Assembly: GCF_000815105.2 (NCBI RefSeq)
Contig: NZ_CP010310.2
Coordinates: forward strand, 4,898,001 to 4,962,000
Source: Pandoraea pulmonicola
Lineage (GTDB): Bacteria; Pseudomonadota; Gammaproteobacteria; Burkholderiales; Burkholderiaceae
Direction: 5' to 3'
Length of the DNA stretch: 64,000 nt
In this document: positions 10,050 through 18,711 of the stretch, in pieces
Numbering within the stretch: position 1 is the stretch's first letter
Layout: each line of letters begins with the position of its first letter
Translations under genes and position numbers: made by a program
The notes under the pieces: model-generated
The model's input: the letters and a program-made list of their open reading frames with translations, nothing else
Databases searched by the model: none
Told to the model about the DNA's origin: nothing

Positions 10050-10154
10050 GGCGCTGATTTTGCAGTCAAATTCTTCAGAAACATGGCGGCGCGGTGTCGC
10101 GCGTCACCGTGACGCGTGCATGAGCGTCGCGGCACGAGCCCCGCGCCGGAACGC

Positions 10155-11147
10155 TTACATGCGGAACAGCACGGCGCCCCACGTAAAACCCCCGCCCACG
10201 CCTTCGATCATGACGTTCTGGCCCGGCTTGATGCGCCCGTCGCGCACCGCGACGTCGAGCGCAAGCGGAATCGAGGCGGCGGAGGTATTGCCATGCTGGT
10301 CGACAGTGACGACCATCTTGTCTTCGGACAGCCCCAGCTTGTGGGCCGTGCTCGACATGATGCGCAGATTGGCCTGGTGCGGAATCAGCCAGTCGATCGC
10401 CGACGGTTCCAGCCCAGCCTTATCCAGGGCCTCGTTGGCCACTTTTTCCAATACTCTGACGGCCAGCTTGAACACCGCCTGGCCATCCATATAGAGGAAC
10501 GCTTCGCCGCGCACGGCGCCGGCGTCCACGTTACCCGGCACACACAGGATATGCGCGTAGCTACCGTCGGCGTGCAGCGCGCTCGACAGAATGCCCGGCT
10601 CGCTCGAAGCCGTGAGCACGACCGCGCCCGCACCGTCGCCGAACAGCACGCAGGTGGCGCGATCGTTGAAGTCGAGAATACGGGAGAACGTTTCGGCGCC
10701 GATCACGAGCGCGTTCTTGTACGCGCCCGAGCGGATGAAATTGTCGGCCGTGGCCATCGCGTACGCGAAGCCCGAGCAGACTGCCTGGACGTCGAACGCG
10801 GCACAGCCGTTGGTGATGCCGAGTTTGCTCTGCACGTAGCAGGCCGTGCTCGGAAACACGAAGTCGGGTGTCGAGGTCGCGACGATGATGAGTTCGACCT
10901 GCCCAGCCTCCAGTCCGGCCATCTCGAGCGCGCGCTTGGCGGCCTCCACGGCCATGTCGCTGGTCTTCTGTTCCGGTGCCGCGAAATGGCGGGCCTTGAT
11001 GCCGGTACGGGTGACGATCCACTCGTCGCTCGTTTCGATGCCGCGCGTGGCGAGCTCGTCGGTCAACTGCTGATTGGTCACGCGTCGCGCCGGCAGGTAG
11101 CTGCCGGTGCCGACGACACGGGAATAAATCGCGGACTGGGTGGTCAT
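10155..11147 (-). CDS. fabH: 3-oxoacyl-[ACP] synthase III
   Basis: The product has 330 residues with the KAS III triad Cys124 (QAVCSGF), His257 (LIPHQAN) and Asn287 (HGNTSAAS), plus the C-terminal [10 protein letters not shown] loop. FabH starts fatty-acid synthesis by condensing acetyl-CoA with malonyl-ACP. It begins 39 bases after the plsX stop in the conserved plsX-fabH-fabD-fabG-acpP-fabF order. Confidence 0.97.
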   Translation of the reverse strand: MTTQSAIYSRVVGTGSYLPARRVTNQQLTDELATRGIETSDEWIVTRTGIKARHFAAPEQKTSDMAVEAAKRALEMAGLEAGQVELIIVATSTPDFVFPSTACYVQSKLGITNGCAAFDVQAVCSGFAYAMATADNFIRSGAYKNALVIGAETFSRILDFNDRATCVLFGDGAGAVVLTASSEPGILSSALHADGSYAHILCVPGNVDAGAVRGEAFLYMDGQAVFKLAVRVLEKVANEALDKAGLEPSAIDWLIPHQANLRIMSSTAHKLGLSEDKMVVTVDQHGNTSAASIPLALDVAVRDGRIKPGQNVMIEGVGGGFTWGAVLFRM

Positions 11148-11186
11148 CTTATGATCGGTTAGCGCGCCGGGACGAGGCCGTCTGAC

Positions 11187-12239
11187 TCAGAGCGCCGGAA
11201 TGGCGCTCACCGGCTTGGCGTCCTGGAGCTGGGTCTGATTCTCTTGCATGGCGCGCGACAAGCGGTCGAGCACACCGTTGCGAACTGCATCATAGCCGCG
11301 TTTGATGGCCCATTCAAACGAATAGGCGTCGGCCGAGCCGTGGCTCTTGATGACGAGTGCACGCAATCCGAGCAGCGCCGCACCATTGTAGCGACGGTGA
11401 TCGACGCGATGCTTGAAGCGGGTGAGAATCGGCAGGGCGATGGTTGCGATCACTTTCGTCCACCACGTCCGGGTGAACTCCTCGCGGATCATGTCGCCAA
11501 GCATCTGCGCCAGCCCTTCCGAAGTCTTGAGTGCGACGTTGCCCACGAATCCGTCGCACACGACGATGTCGGTCGTGCCGCGATAGATGTCATTGCCTTC
11601 CACGTTGCCGTAGAAATTCAGCGTCGAGCCGCGCAGCAACTCGCCCGCCTGCTTGATGACGTCGTTACCCTTGATGACTTCCTCGCCGATGTTGAGCAAG
11701 CCGATCGACGGGCGCTCCTTCCCGTCGACCGCCGCGACCAACGCATGGCCCATTTCGGCGAACTGCAGCAGGTGGGTCGGCTCGCAATCCACGTTCGCGC
11801 CCAGATCGAGCATCGTGGTGTAGCCGCCCTTCTGATTGGGCAGCACCGTGGCAATGGCGGGACGCTCGATGCCGGGCAGTGTTTTGAGCACGTAGCGCGA
11901 GACGGCCATCAGCGCGCCGGTGTTGCCGGCGGACACGCAAGCCTGCGCACGCGCTTCCTTGACCAGATTGAGCGCCACACGCATCGAGGAGTCTTTCTTC
12001 TTGCGCAGGGCGGTCTCGACCGAGTCGTCCATGGCGACGACTTCGCTCGCATTGACCACGGACAGCCGCGGGTGATCCGTCGCACGCAGCTTCGCGAGCT
12101 GCGCGTTGATGATCTCCTGCTGTCCGACCAGCACAAGTTCGACGTCGTCGGTGGATTGCACGAAGCGCACCGCGGCCGGCACCGTCACCGATGGGCCGTG
12201 ATCTCCGCCCATGCAATCGATCGTCAGGGTGACTGTCAT
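11187..12239 (-). CDS. plsX: Phosphate acyltransferase PlsX
   Basis: The product has 350 residues from ATG 12239, with the family N terminus [13 protein letters not shown]. Codons upstream of this ATG overlap a terminator-like hairpin (12271-12300) and are not part of the family. Other recognisable segments are [11 protein letters not shown] and [13 protein letters not shown]. PlsX converts acyl-ACP to acyl-phosphate for glycerol-3-phosphate acylation by PlsY at the membrane. The Shine-Dalgarno sequence is weak, and the hairpin about 30 bases upstream suggests expression is partly uncoupled from rpmF. Confidence 0.96.
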   Translation of the reverse strand: MTVTLTIDCMGGDHGPSVTVPAAVRFVQSTDDVELVLVGQQEIINAQLAKLRATDHPRLSVVNASEVVAMDDSVETALRKKKDSSMRVALNLVKEARAQACVSAGNTGALMAVSRYVLKTLPGIERPAIATVLPNQKGGYTTMLDLGANVDCEPTHLLQFAEMGHALVAAVDGKERPSIGLLNIGEEVIKGNDVIKQAGELLRGSTLNFYGNVEGNDIYRGTTDIVVCDGFVGNVALKTSEGLAQMLGDMIREEFTRTWWTKVIATIALPILTRFKHRVDHRRYNGAALLGLRALVIKSHGSADAYSFEWAIKRGYDAVRNGVLDRLSRAMQENQTQLQDAKPVSAIPAL

Positions 12240-12270
12240 GTCGACGTGATTGGCTTGTGGTACAGGTAAC

Positions 12271-12300
12271 AAAAAAAGCGGCAGGATAAGTGCCGCTTTT
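12271..12300 (-). terminator. Intrinsic terminator or attenuator between rpmF and plsX
   Basis: AAAAGCGGCA (12274-12283) and TGCCGCTTTT (12291-12300) form a perfect 10-base-pair stem with a 7-base loop. On the minus strand the stem is followed by seven U (12277-12271), a textbook Rho-independent terminator. It lies 57 bases after the rpmF stop and 32 bases before the plsX ATG. No clear new promoter was seen between it and plsX, so partial readthrough is likely. Confidence 0.85.
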
Positions 12301-12357
12301 GCCACATCGGACGATCAAACAGCGCCATGATGGGCGCGTATCGCCTGTCGGGCCGAG

Positions 12358-12537
12358 TTAGTCGTTCTTGGTCTTGATGACCTTGCGACCACGGTAGAAA
12401 CCGTTCGGCGAGATGTGGTGACGCAGGTGCGTCTCACCCGACGTCGGCTCGACGGCGGTCGCCGGCGCGGTCAGGAAATCGTGCGAACGGTGCATGCCGC
12501 GCTTCGACGGCGACTTCTTGTTCTGTTGAACGGCCAT
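12358..12537 (-). CDS. rpmF: 50S ribosomal protein L32
   Basis: The product has 59 residues, [20 protein letters not shown] to the C-terminal VIKTKND. The pattern (Ser/Lys-rich start, [22 protein letters not shown]) is diagnostic of L32. The Zn-binding cysteines of some L32 proteins are absent, giving the C-minus form. GGAG lies just upstream of ATG 12537. It sits 128 bases downstream of yceD, as in other proteobacteria. Confidence 0.97.
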   Translation of the reverse strand: MAVQQNKKSPSKRGMHRSHDFLTAPATAVEPTSGETHLRHHISPNGFYRGRKVIKTKND

Positions 12538-12665
12538 GATAACTCCTCAAAATATCGCGAAATTTTAACACAGTTCGAGCGCCGCCCTACGGTGTCGGCC
12601 TGTTGGCCCGACCTGTGCGACTAACGCAAACATGTACTTTGGTGAGCCGGAAATCCGGCCGCACA

Positions 12666-13268
12666 TTACTTTCCGTCCTTGTCCGGCGAGCGCTTGAGCG
12701 CTGCCAGCGCCGCGAACGGAGACGGCTTATCCTCTTCTTCGGGCGCGGGTTCCGGTTCGGTCAACCCGTCGCTGCCCGTGGCCAGACTATCGTGAACACT
12801 CGGACAAACCTCGTGCTTGGGAACGATCGGCAGGGCCAACAGCAATTCTTCCTCGATCAGTTCGCGCAGATCGAAATGTTTCGAGCCGACCAGCGCCTCG
12901 AACTCGTCTTCGTCGAGCGGACGGGCTTCGGCGGCGGCCTCGTCGCGCACGATCTCGAAGGTCGTCTCCGAGTCGAGCGATTCCTGGTACGGCGTAAGAC
13001 AACGCTGGCACTCGAGCCACATCGGCCCGTTGACCGAGAGCGTCAGGAACTGCGCCACCGTCGGCTTGCCGTCCGCGCGCAGCACCTGCTTTTCAGCACC
13101 TTCGGCACGCCAGTGGAACACGTCCTTCGCATGGTCCGACGCCGAGACTTCGGCAGGCACTTCGGTTACCATGCGCGGCAACGCCGCAAGTTGCACGTCA
13201 CCTTCCGCCACCCGGCCGGTACGCGCGAATTCGAACAGATCGACGATATATTCGTTCATCACGCTCAT
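12666..13268 (-). CDS. yceD: YceD/DUF177 family protein (23S rRNA accumulation factor)
   Basis: The product has about 200 residues; ATG at 13268 or at 13259 (MNEYIVDLFEFARTG) could be the start. It contains the family signature WLECQRCLTPY (two cysteines around residue 90) and a third Cys in PKHEVCPS, followed by an acidic C terminus. Members of this family affect 23S rRNA accumulation and sit upstream of rpmF across bacteria and plants, as here. It is divergent from maf across 176 bases, where both promoters must lie. Confidence 0.92.
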   Translation of the reverse strand: MSVMNEYIVDLFEFARTGRVAEGDVQLAALPRMVTEVPAEVSASDHAKDVFHWRAEGAEKQVLRADGKPTVAQFLTLSVNGPMWLECQRCLTPYQESLDSETTFEIVRDEAAAEARPLDEDEFEALVGSKHFDLRELIEEELLLALPIVPKHEVCPSVHDSLATGSDGLTEPEPAPEEEDKPSPFAALAALKRSPDKDGK

Positions 13269-13444
13269 CCTTGCCTTGGCGCATCCGGCTGCGAATTCAC
13301 GCCCCTGCTGGCTCGCAGCGCCTTGTCCGACACCGTTTTCCGGCTTTCGAACCCACGTCGCGCGAACTGGCGGGACCGAGCGCCAGATTGCAAAAGCCGT
13401 GAATTCTAAATAGTTTTTCGTTTCTCGTCAAACACTTAAACCCG

Positions 13445-14065
13445 ATGACCGCACAGCCCCTGCCATCGCTGATCCTGGCTTCCGGATCACGCTATCGCCG
13501 TGAACTGCTCGAGCGCCTGCGCCTGCCGTTTACGGTCGTCGTCCCGGACATCGACGAAACACCCGCCCCCGGCGAGACGCCGCACGATACCTCGCTGCGC
13601 CTGGCCCGCGAGAAAGCGCAGGCCGTGGCCGCGCGCCACGCCGGCGCCGTCATCATCGGCTCCGACCAGGTAGCAACGTTCGAGGGCCGCCAGATCGGCA
13701 AACCGGGCAACTTCGAGAACGCCATGTCGCAACTGCGCGATATGCGCGGCAAAGTTGTCGAATTCCACTCCGCGCTGTGCGTGCACGACGCCCGCAACGG
13801 CCGGAGCCAAGCGAAGGACATCGTCACTCGCGTGAAGTTTCGCGACCTGCCCGACGACGTACTCGCCGCCTACCTGCATGCCGAGACGCCCTACGACTGC
13901 GCCGGCAGCGCCAAGTCCGAGGGTCTGGGCATCATGCTGCTCGAAACCATCGAGAACGACGACCCGACAGCCCTCATCGGCCTGCCGTTGATCGCCCTCA
14001 CGACCATGTTGATGCAAGCGGGCATCGGCCTGCCCGGCCCGGGTACGCACGGAGGCCAGGCATGA
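13445..14065 (+). CDS. Maf-family nucleotide pyrophosphatase (YceF type)
   Basis: The product has 206 residues of the Maf/HAM1 fold: LILASGSRYRRELLERL at the N terminus, VPDIDETP, the IGSDQVA segment and the KPGN loop. The neighbourhood (yceD-rpmF-plsX-fab) matches that of E. coli yceF, whose product hydrolyses 7-methyl-GTP, so the YceF subfamily is more likely than the dTTP/UTP-specific one. Its TGA overlaps the ATG of the next gene (ATGA), indicating translational coupling. Confidence 0.93.
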   Translation: MTAQPLPSLILASGSRYRRELLERLRLPFTVVVPDIDETPAPGETPHDTSLRLAREKAQAVAARHAGAVIIGSDQVATFEGRQIGKPGNFENAMSQLRDMRGKVVEFHSALCVHDARNGRSQAKDIVTRVKFRDLPDDVLAAYLHAETPYDCAGSAKSEGLGIMLLETIENDDPTALIGLPLIALTTMLMQAGIGLPGPGTHGGQA

Positions 14066-14778
14066 GCGGCACGCTGTATCTGATTCCCAACACGCTCGGT
14101 GCGAACACGCGCGGCGGCTTGCCAGCCGTGCTGCCCGAGGACGTCCGCGCGGTCGCCGCCGGGCTGAAGTACTTCGTCGGCGAGCAGGCCAAGAGCACGC
14201 GCGCGTTCCTGAAACTGGTCGGCGTGAGCACGCCGATTCAGGAAATCGATATCCGCGAGTTGAACGTCAATACGCCGGAAGCGGCCATCGACGCCCTCCT
14301 CGCGCCCATTCTCGCAGGCGCAGATGGCGGACTCGTGTCGGAAGCGGGATGTCCGGCGGTCGCCGACCCCGGGGCGCTGCTGGTGCGTCGCGCGCATGAG
14401 AAAGGCGTGCGCGTCGTGCCGTTCGTCGGACCCAGCTCCATTCTGCTCGCCCTGATGGCCAGCGGACTGAACGGCCAGAGCTTCGCGTTTCACGGCTATC
14501 TGCCGACGGACGCGGCCGAGCGCGCCAAACGCCTGCGCGAACTGGAACAGCGCTCGCGCAAGGAAAAGCAGACGCAGATCTTCATCGAGACGCCCTACCG
14601 TAACAAGGCCATGCTCGACGCATTGCTGCAGCACTGCGACGCGTCCACGCTCCTTTGCGTAGCCGTCGACGTGACGCAGGACGATGAGCAAATCGTGACC
14701 CATCGCGTGAGAGGTTGGCCGCAGGCACGCATGGAACTCCACAAACGACCCGCGATTTTTCTGTTTCTTGCGCAGTAG
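14062..14778 (+). CDS. SAM-dependent methyltransferase, tetrapyrrole-methylase fold (RsmI-like)
   Basis: The product has 238 residues starting at the ATG that overlaps the maf stop. It begins SGTLYLIPNTLG and contains GLVSEAGCPAVADPGALLVRRAHEKG and VPFVGPSSILLALMASGLNGQ, which match the SAM-binding motifs of the corrin/porphyrin methylase fold shared with RsmI. It is shorter than RsmI (about 290 residues) and lacks its C-terminal domain, so the substrate may not be 16S rRNA C1402. The pairing with maf suggests nucleotide or RNA metabolism. Confidence 0.85.
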   Translation: MSGTLYLIPNTLGANTRGGLPAVLPEDVRAVAAGLKYFVGEQAKSTRAFLKLVGVSTPIQEIDIRELNVNTPEAAIDALLAPILAGADGGLVSEAGCPAVADPGALLVRRAHEKGVRVVPFVGPSSILLALMASGLNGQSFAFHGYLPTDAAERAKRLRELEQRSRKEKQTQIFIETPYRNKAMLDALLQHCDASTLLCVAVDVTQDDEQIVTHRVRGWPQARMELHKRPAIFLFLAQ

Positions 14779-14816
14779 CCTGTCGCGCCGAAGCCGCAAA
14801 TCCCGGCGCCGAATAA

Positions 14817-14858
14817 GGCAGAGCCCCGCGAAAATCCAGGTTTTCGCGAGGCTCTGCC
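14817..14858. terminator. Large hairpin between convergent genes
   Basis: GGCAGAGCC (14817-14825) pairs with GGCTCTGCC (14850-14858), and inside it CGCGAAAA (14827-14834) pairs with TTTTCGCG (14841-14848): 17 base pairs with a single C/A mismatch and a 6-base loop. It sits between the end of the methyltransferase gene and the end of sppA and probably ends transcription from both sides, although neither side has a long U run. Confidence 0.75.
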
Positions 14859-14891
14859 GCGATGCCTGCCCGCTACGCGTGGCTGGCCTGA

Positions 14892-15956
14892 TTACTTGAG
14901 CGTCAGCGCCGACCCCATCATCATCGTCTTCATGGCGGCCTCCCCGACGGCCGCGCCGAAGCGTCGCGCCACCCGCTCGGGCAGGTTTTCCTTGACGGTG
15001 TAGTCGACGAGATCGGGCGCCTTGAGCACGTTTCGGGCGACCGAATCGACGGTCCCCAGGCCGTCCGCAAGTCCGAGATCGATCGCGCGCTGACCGGTCC
15101 AGAACAGGCCGCTGAACAGATCCGGATCATCCTTCAGACGATTGCCCCGGCCTTTCTTTACCGCGCCGATGAACTGCTGATGCACCTGCTCGAGCATGTC
15201 GAGCGCATAGGTCTTCTGCTGCTCGGTCTGCGGCGAGAACGGATCGAGGAAGCCCTTGTTGCGACCCGCCGTCAGCAGGCGCCGCTCGACGCCGAGCTTG
15301 TCCATCAACCCGGTGAAGCCGAAACCGTCCATCAAAACACCGATGGAGCCGACGATGCTCGCCTTGTCCACGTAGATCTTGTCTGCGGCCGCCGCCACGT
15401 AGTAGCCACCGGAGGCACAAATCTCTTCCACCACGACATACATCGGCTTCTTCGGGTATTTCGCCCGCAACCGCGCGATGTCGTCGTAAATCATGCCGGC
15501 CTGCACCGGGCTGCCACCGGGACTGTTGATGCGCAGGATCACGCCCGCAGCCGACGAATCCTCGAACGCCGACTCCAGCGCCGAATTGATTTTCGACGCA
15601 CTTGCCTGACTTTCCGGGGAAATTTCGCCCGTCAACGTAACGAGCGCCGTGTGTTTGCCGGAAGCCGACCCGGTCGGGCTCGACGCGCCGTCGAAATCGA
15701 AGACCGACCAGACGATAAGCGCGAAGATCGCGAGCGTAAGCAGTCGGAAGAAGATTTTCCAACGGCGTGCAGCCCGCTGCTCGCGGATGCCGGCCATCAG
15801 CACCTTCTCGAGCATCTCACGCTCCCACGGCTTTACGGCATGGGGATCGCGACCGCCGCCACCGCCATTGCCGCCATTGCCGGCGGACGGACGACCACCT
15901 GGCGGCGGGAAACCGGGTTCAGTGCGGGACGAGTCGGGCGGCAGTGGGTCGGCCAT
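14892..15956 (-). CDS. sppA: Signal peptide peptidase SppA, short form (S49)
   Basis: The product has 354 residues. A Pro/Gly-rich N-terminal tail (about 1-40) precedes a single membrane span (about 69-86) and an S49 domain with nucleophile Ser182 (ICASGGYYVA) and Lys234 (GRNKGFLDPF). This is the single-domain form found in many Gram-negatives, not the 67-kDa E. coli type. It degrades cleaved signal peptides in the inner membrane. It is the last gene of rluC-gph-Rieske-sppA, 61 bases after the Rieske gene. Confidence 0.95.
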   Translation of the reverse strand: MADPLPPDSSRTEPGFPPPGGRPSAGNGGNGGGGGRDPHAVKPWEREMLEKVLMAGIREQRAARRWKIFFRLLTLAIFALIVWSVFDFDGASSPTGSASGKHTALVTLTGEISPESQASASKINSALESAFEDSSAAGVILRINSPGGSPVQAGMIYDDIARLRAKYPKKPMYVVVEEICASGGYYVAAAADKIYVDKASIVGSIGVLMDGFGFTGLMDKLGVERRLLTAGRNKGFLDPFSPQTEQQKTYALDMLEQVHQQFIGAVKKGRGNRLKDDPDLFSGLFWTGQRAIDLGLADGLGTVDSVARNVLKAPDLVDYTVKENLPERVARRFGAAVGEAAMKTMMMGSALTLK

Positions 15957-16017
15957 ACGTTATCCAGAAATACTTCAGTGATGAGCGATCGATACACGAC
16001 GTATGGCGCAGAAGCCT

Positions 16018-16440
16018 TCAAGTCGCGGGCGTCTCGGGGTTTGGTACTTCGATATAGGCGTCGGGCCACCAGACGACGGTTGTCCCGGCAGGCTGACCGT
16101 CATCGGCTGCGGCGGGCCGCTCTTCGACCCGCACCGGTTGCAACGCGCCGCCACGGCAAGGACCGCCGATGCAATGACCGGTGTCCGGCTCATAGGTCGC
16201 ACCATGAGTGGCGCACATCAAGTATAAGCCGGACGTTTCGAAGAACTGCCCCTCCGACCAGTCGAGCTCCATGGGCACGTGCGCGCACTGATTGAGATAG
16301 CCGAATACGCGTCCGTCGTAGCGGATCACGAACGCCGGCGTCAGACGCCCGCCCACGAGGACTTCGAAGCGCACGCCCCGGCCGCCGTCCTCAAGGGCCG
16401 CGCCTGGACAAATCGGCTGTGGCGCCACGGCTTCGCTCAC
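16018..16440 (-). CDS. Rieske [2Fe-2S] ferredoxin-like protein
   Basis: The product has 140 residues with a Rieske cluster motif: Cys52-x-His54 (NQCAHVPMEL) and Cys76-x2-His79 (MCATHGATYEP). There is no signal peptide or membrane span, so it is a soluble cytoplasmic Rieske protein of the dioxygenase-ferredoxin type; the redox partner is unknown. Translation starts at a GTG that overlaps the phosphatase stop by four bases (GTGA). The position between gph and sppA is familiar from other Burkholderiales. Confidence 0.9.
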   Translation of the reverse strand: MSEAVAPQPICPGAALEDGGRGVRFEVLVGGRLTPAFVIRYDGRVFGYLNQCAHVPMELDWSEGQFFETSGLYLMCATHGATYEPDTGHCIGGPCRGGALQPVRVEERPAAADDGQPAGTTVVWWPDAYIEVPNPETPAT

Positions 16441-17099
16441 ACGCGCTCCAGCAACCAGTCACGCAGTTCGGCCACGCTGCTCGCGCAATACGCCGGCTCG
16501 AGCGCCACCAGTTGATCACGCGGATGCGCGCCGCCGTATGCCACCGCCACGCCGGCCGTGCCGGCGCTGCGCGCCATCTGCAGATCGTGCGTCGTATCGC
16601 CGATCATGACCGTGCGGCCCAGATCCTGGCCGAGCTCACGCGTGAGTTCCTGCAACATGGCCGGGTGCGGCTTGGAGAATGTTTCGTCGGCGCAACGCGT
16701 GGCGTCGAACATTCGCATGAGGCCGGCCGCTTCGAGCGCCCGGTTCAGGCCAACGCGCGACTTGCCCGTCGCCACCGCCAGGAAACGACCGCGCGAGCGC
16801 AATTCTTCGAGCAATTCCCGGATACCGGCAAACAACACCGTCTCCTTGTCACCTATCAAATAATGAAAGCGATAGCGCTCGGACAGGCGCGGATAGTGTG
16901 CGGGGTCGAGTGACGGAACGGCCATCTGGAGCGCATCGCGCAAACCGAGTCCGATCACGTGACTCGCCAACTCGTCGGTCGGCACCGGCAGGCCGAGATC
17001 GCGGCAGGCCGCCTGGATGCAGCGGGTAATGGTGGGCGTCGAATCCATCAACGTCCCGTCCCAGTCGAACACGACCAGGTCGAATTCAGTGCTTGGCAT
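16437..17099 (-). CDS. HAD-family phosphatase (Gph-like)
   Basis: The product has 220 residues from ATG 17099 (MPSTEFDLVVFDWDGTL). HAD motifs are complete: motif I DWDGTLMDS, motif II VATGKS, the Lys of SKPHP and motif IV MIGDTTHD. The helical cap and overall length resemble phosphoglycolate phosphatase and related small-molecule phosphatases, but the true substrate is not defined by the sequence. It starts 4 bases after the rluC stop and overlaps the Rieske gene by 4 bases. Confidence 0.9.
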   Translation of the reverse strand: MPSTEFDLVVFDWDGTLMDSTPTITRCIQAACRDLGLPVPTDELASHVIGLGLRDALQMAVPSLDPAHYPRLSERYRFHYLIGDKETVLFAGIRELLEELRSRGRFLAVATGKSRVGLNRALEAAGLMRMFDATRCADETFSKPHPAMLQELTRELGQDLGRTVMIGDTTHDLQMARSAGTAGVAVAYGGAHPRDQLVALEPAYCASSVAELRDWLLERV

Positions 17100-17103
17100 C
17101 GCC

Positions 17104-18090
17104 TCAGGCGCCTCGAAGTTGATTGAGGAATTTCTCACATTCTGGCGGCAACGCCGCTTCCAGCGCAATTGGCGTCTCCAGCACCGGATGGGTGAACTTC
17201 AGCCGCCATGCATGCAGGAACATGCGCTTGATGCCAGGCTGGACGCCGGGGCGGGCCAACGACTTGTTCAGCGTGAAGTCGCCGTACTTGTCGTCGCCTA
17301 TGATCGGCGTGCCGCAATGCGCCAGATGAACGCGAATCTGATGGGTTCGCCCCGTTTTCAGTTCCGCTTCCAGCAACGTATAGGGTGGCAACGATTCCAC
17401 CATACGAAATATCGTATGCGAGGCTTGGCCATCTTCCTGTACTCGCACGCGGCGCTCCCCTTCCGCGGTGACATATTTATATAGCGGGACTTTGACCGCG
17501 CGTTGGCGATCGCGCCATTCACCGGTGACACAGGCGAGGTAGCGCTTGTCCATCCGGTTGTGGCGAATCTGTTCGTGCATGCCGACAAGGGCGGCGCGTT
17601 TTTTCGCGAGCAATAGAATGCCGGACGTCTCGCGGTCGAGGCGATGCACCAATTCGAGGAATTTCAACTGCGGCATGGCGCGGCGCAACTGCTCGATCAC
17701 GCCGAACGACACCCCGCTGCCACCGTGCACGGCCACGCCGGCCGGCTTGTCGATAGCCATCAGGTAGTCGTCTTCAAACAACACGGGGAACGTGGCGGCC
17801 GGCACATGGGCAGGGGCATCGGCGACGGGCGCCGCGACGCGAACCGGCGGAATGCGGACAATATCGCCCAAAACAAGTCGATAGGCAGCGTCTATTCGCC
17901 CTTTGTTCACGCGGACTTCGCCGCTCCGCAAAATGCGATAGACGTGGCTTTTTGGTACTCCTTTGCACTCACGCAGGAGGAAATTATCGATGCGTTGCCC
18001 GGCCGAGCCATCATCGACCTCGACGAGCCGGACCTGCGGTGCGGACGCCGGCGCAACCATTTTCTGCCGACTTTTGCCTAACTCATTCAT
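17104..18090 (-). CDS. rluC: Ribosomal large subunit pseudouridine synthase C
   Basis: The product has 328 residues from ATG 18090 (MNELGKSRQK); ATG 18060 (MVAPASAPQ) is also possible, and neither has a clear Shine-Dalgarno sequence. An S4 RNA-binding domain (QRIDNFLLRECKGVPKSHVYRILRSGEVRVN) precedes the RluA catalytic domain with the essential Asp in HRLDRETSGILL and the C-terminal RTHQIRVHLAH motif. RluC modifies 23S rRNA U955, U2504 and U2580 in E. coli. It is divergent from rne, the conserved rluC/rne pairing. Confidence 0.94.
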   Translation of the reverse strand: MNELGKSRQKMVAPASAPQVRLVEVDDGSAGQRIDNFLLRECKGVPKSHVYRILRSGEVRVNKGRIDAAYRLVLGDIVRIPPVRVAAPVADAPAHVPAATFPVLFEDDYLMAIDKPAGVAVHGGSGVSFGVIEQLRRAMPQLKFLELVHRLDRETSGILLLAKKRAALVGMHEQIRHNRMDKRYLACVTGEWRDRQRAVKVPLYKYVTAEGERRVRVQEDGQASHTIFRMVESLPPYTLLEAELKTGRTHQIRVHLAHCGTPIIGDDKYGDFTLNKSLARPGVQPGIKRMFLHAWRLKFTHPVLETPIALEAALPPECEKFLNQLRGA

Positions 18091-18328
18091 TATGAATATA
18101 ATTTGCCCAACAGAGGTGGCGGTAGCGGGAATCATGCCAAATCCCCACATCTGTCGGTGCATACCCCAAAACGGTATTTTACTTGCACCCCGGGCAGGCT
18201 GCTCGTCCGGTGACCCTGGAGCAGCAAGCGCACGCACGTCACGCAGCGTCGGCAGGAAGTTGGCCCACAGGCCGCTTCGGTCGCAACGCGCGGGACGCGG
18301 ATAGAGTTGGTGGTTATAGAATTTTTTG

Positions 18329-18364
18329 GCGATCAGCCCGAACGCCCTTGTTCGAGCTGATCGC
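18329..18364 (+). promoter_or_regulatory. Long hairpin in the rne 5' region
   Basis: GCGATCAGC (18329-18337) pairs with GCTGATCGC (18356-18364), and within it CGAAC (18339-18343) pairs with GTTCG (18350-18354), giving 14 base pairs with one C/A mismatch and a 6-base loop. It sits about 350 bases upstream of the rne start, just after an AT-rich stretch (TTATAGAATTTTTT, 18314-18327). The 621-base interval 18091-18711 holds no gene that I can support. In E. coli the 5' UTR of rne mediates autoregulation; whether this element does so is inference. Confidence 0.6.
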
Positions 18365-18711
18365 TTTGTGAATATCGTTCGCGTAATAGTCGAGATTGAG
18401 GCGCCGTCACAAGAAGAATAAGTGTCGGCAGGCGCCCCGAGAAAATGTTGATGAAGTTTCTCGTCCAGTTTCTCCTGGTACGGACTGCAAGCCCGAAGTG
18501 ATCCGCGCTGCGTCGGAGTTTTCCGGCACGTCGGCGAATCGGGGTGAGCGCGAAGACATATTCGCAGGCGCCTTTGCGTCCGTTGGCCTCATCGCCCGGA
18601 CCCCCCGGCAATTCTTCCACCCCCGGCTCGAACCTCGCGTGTTGGATAACTCGAGTGATACGTGCCCGACGCACTGCGCATTGGCAACTGCGGCGGGTGG
18701 GAGTCGTTTTC

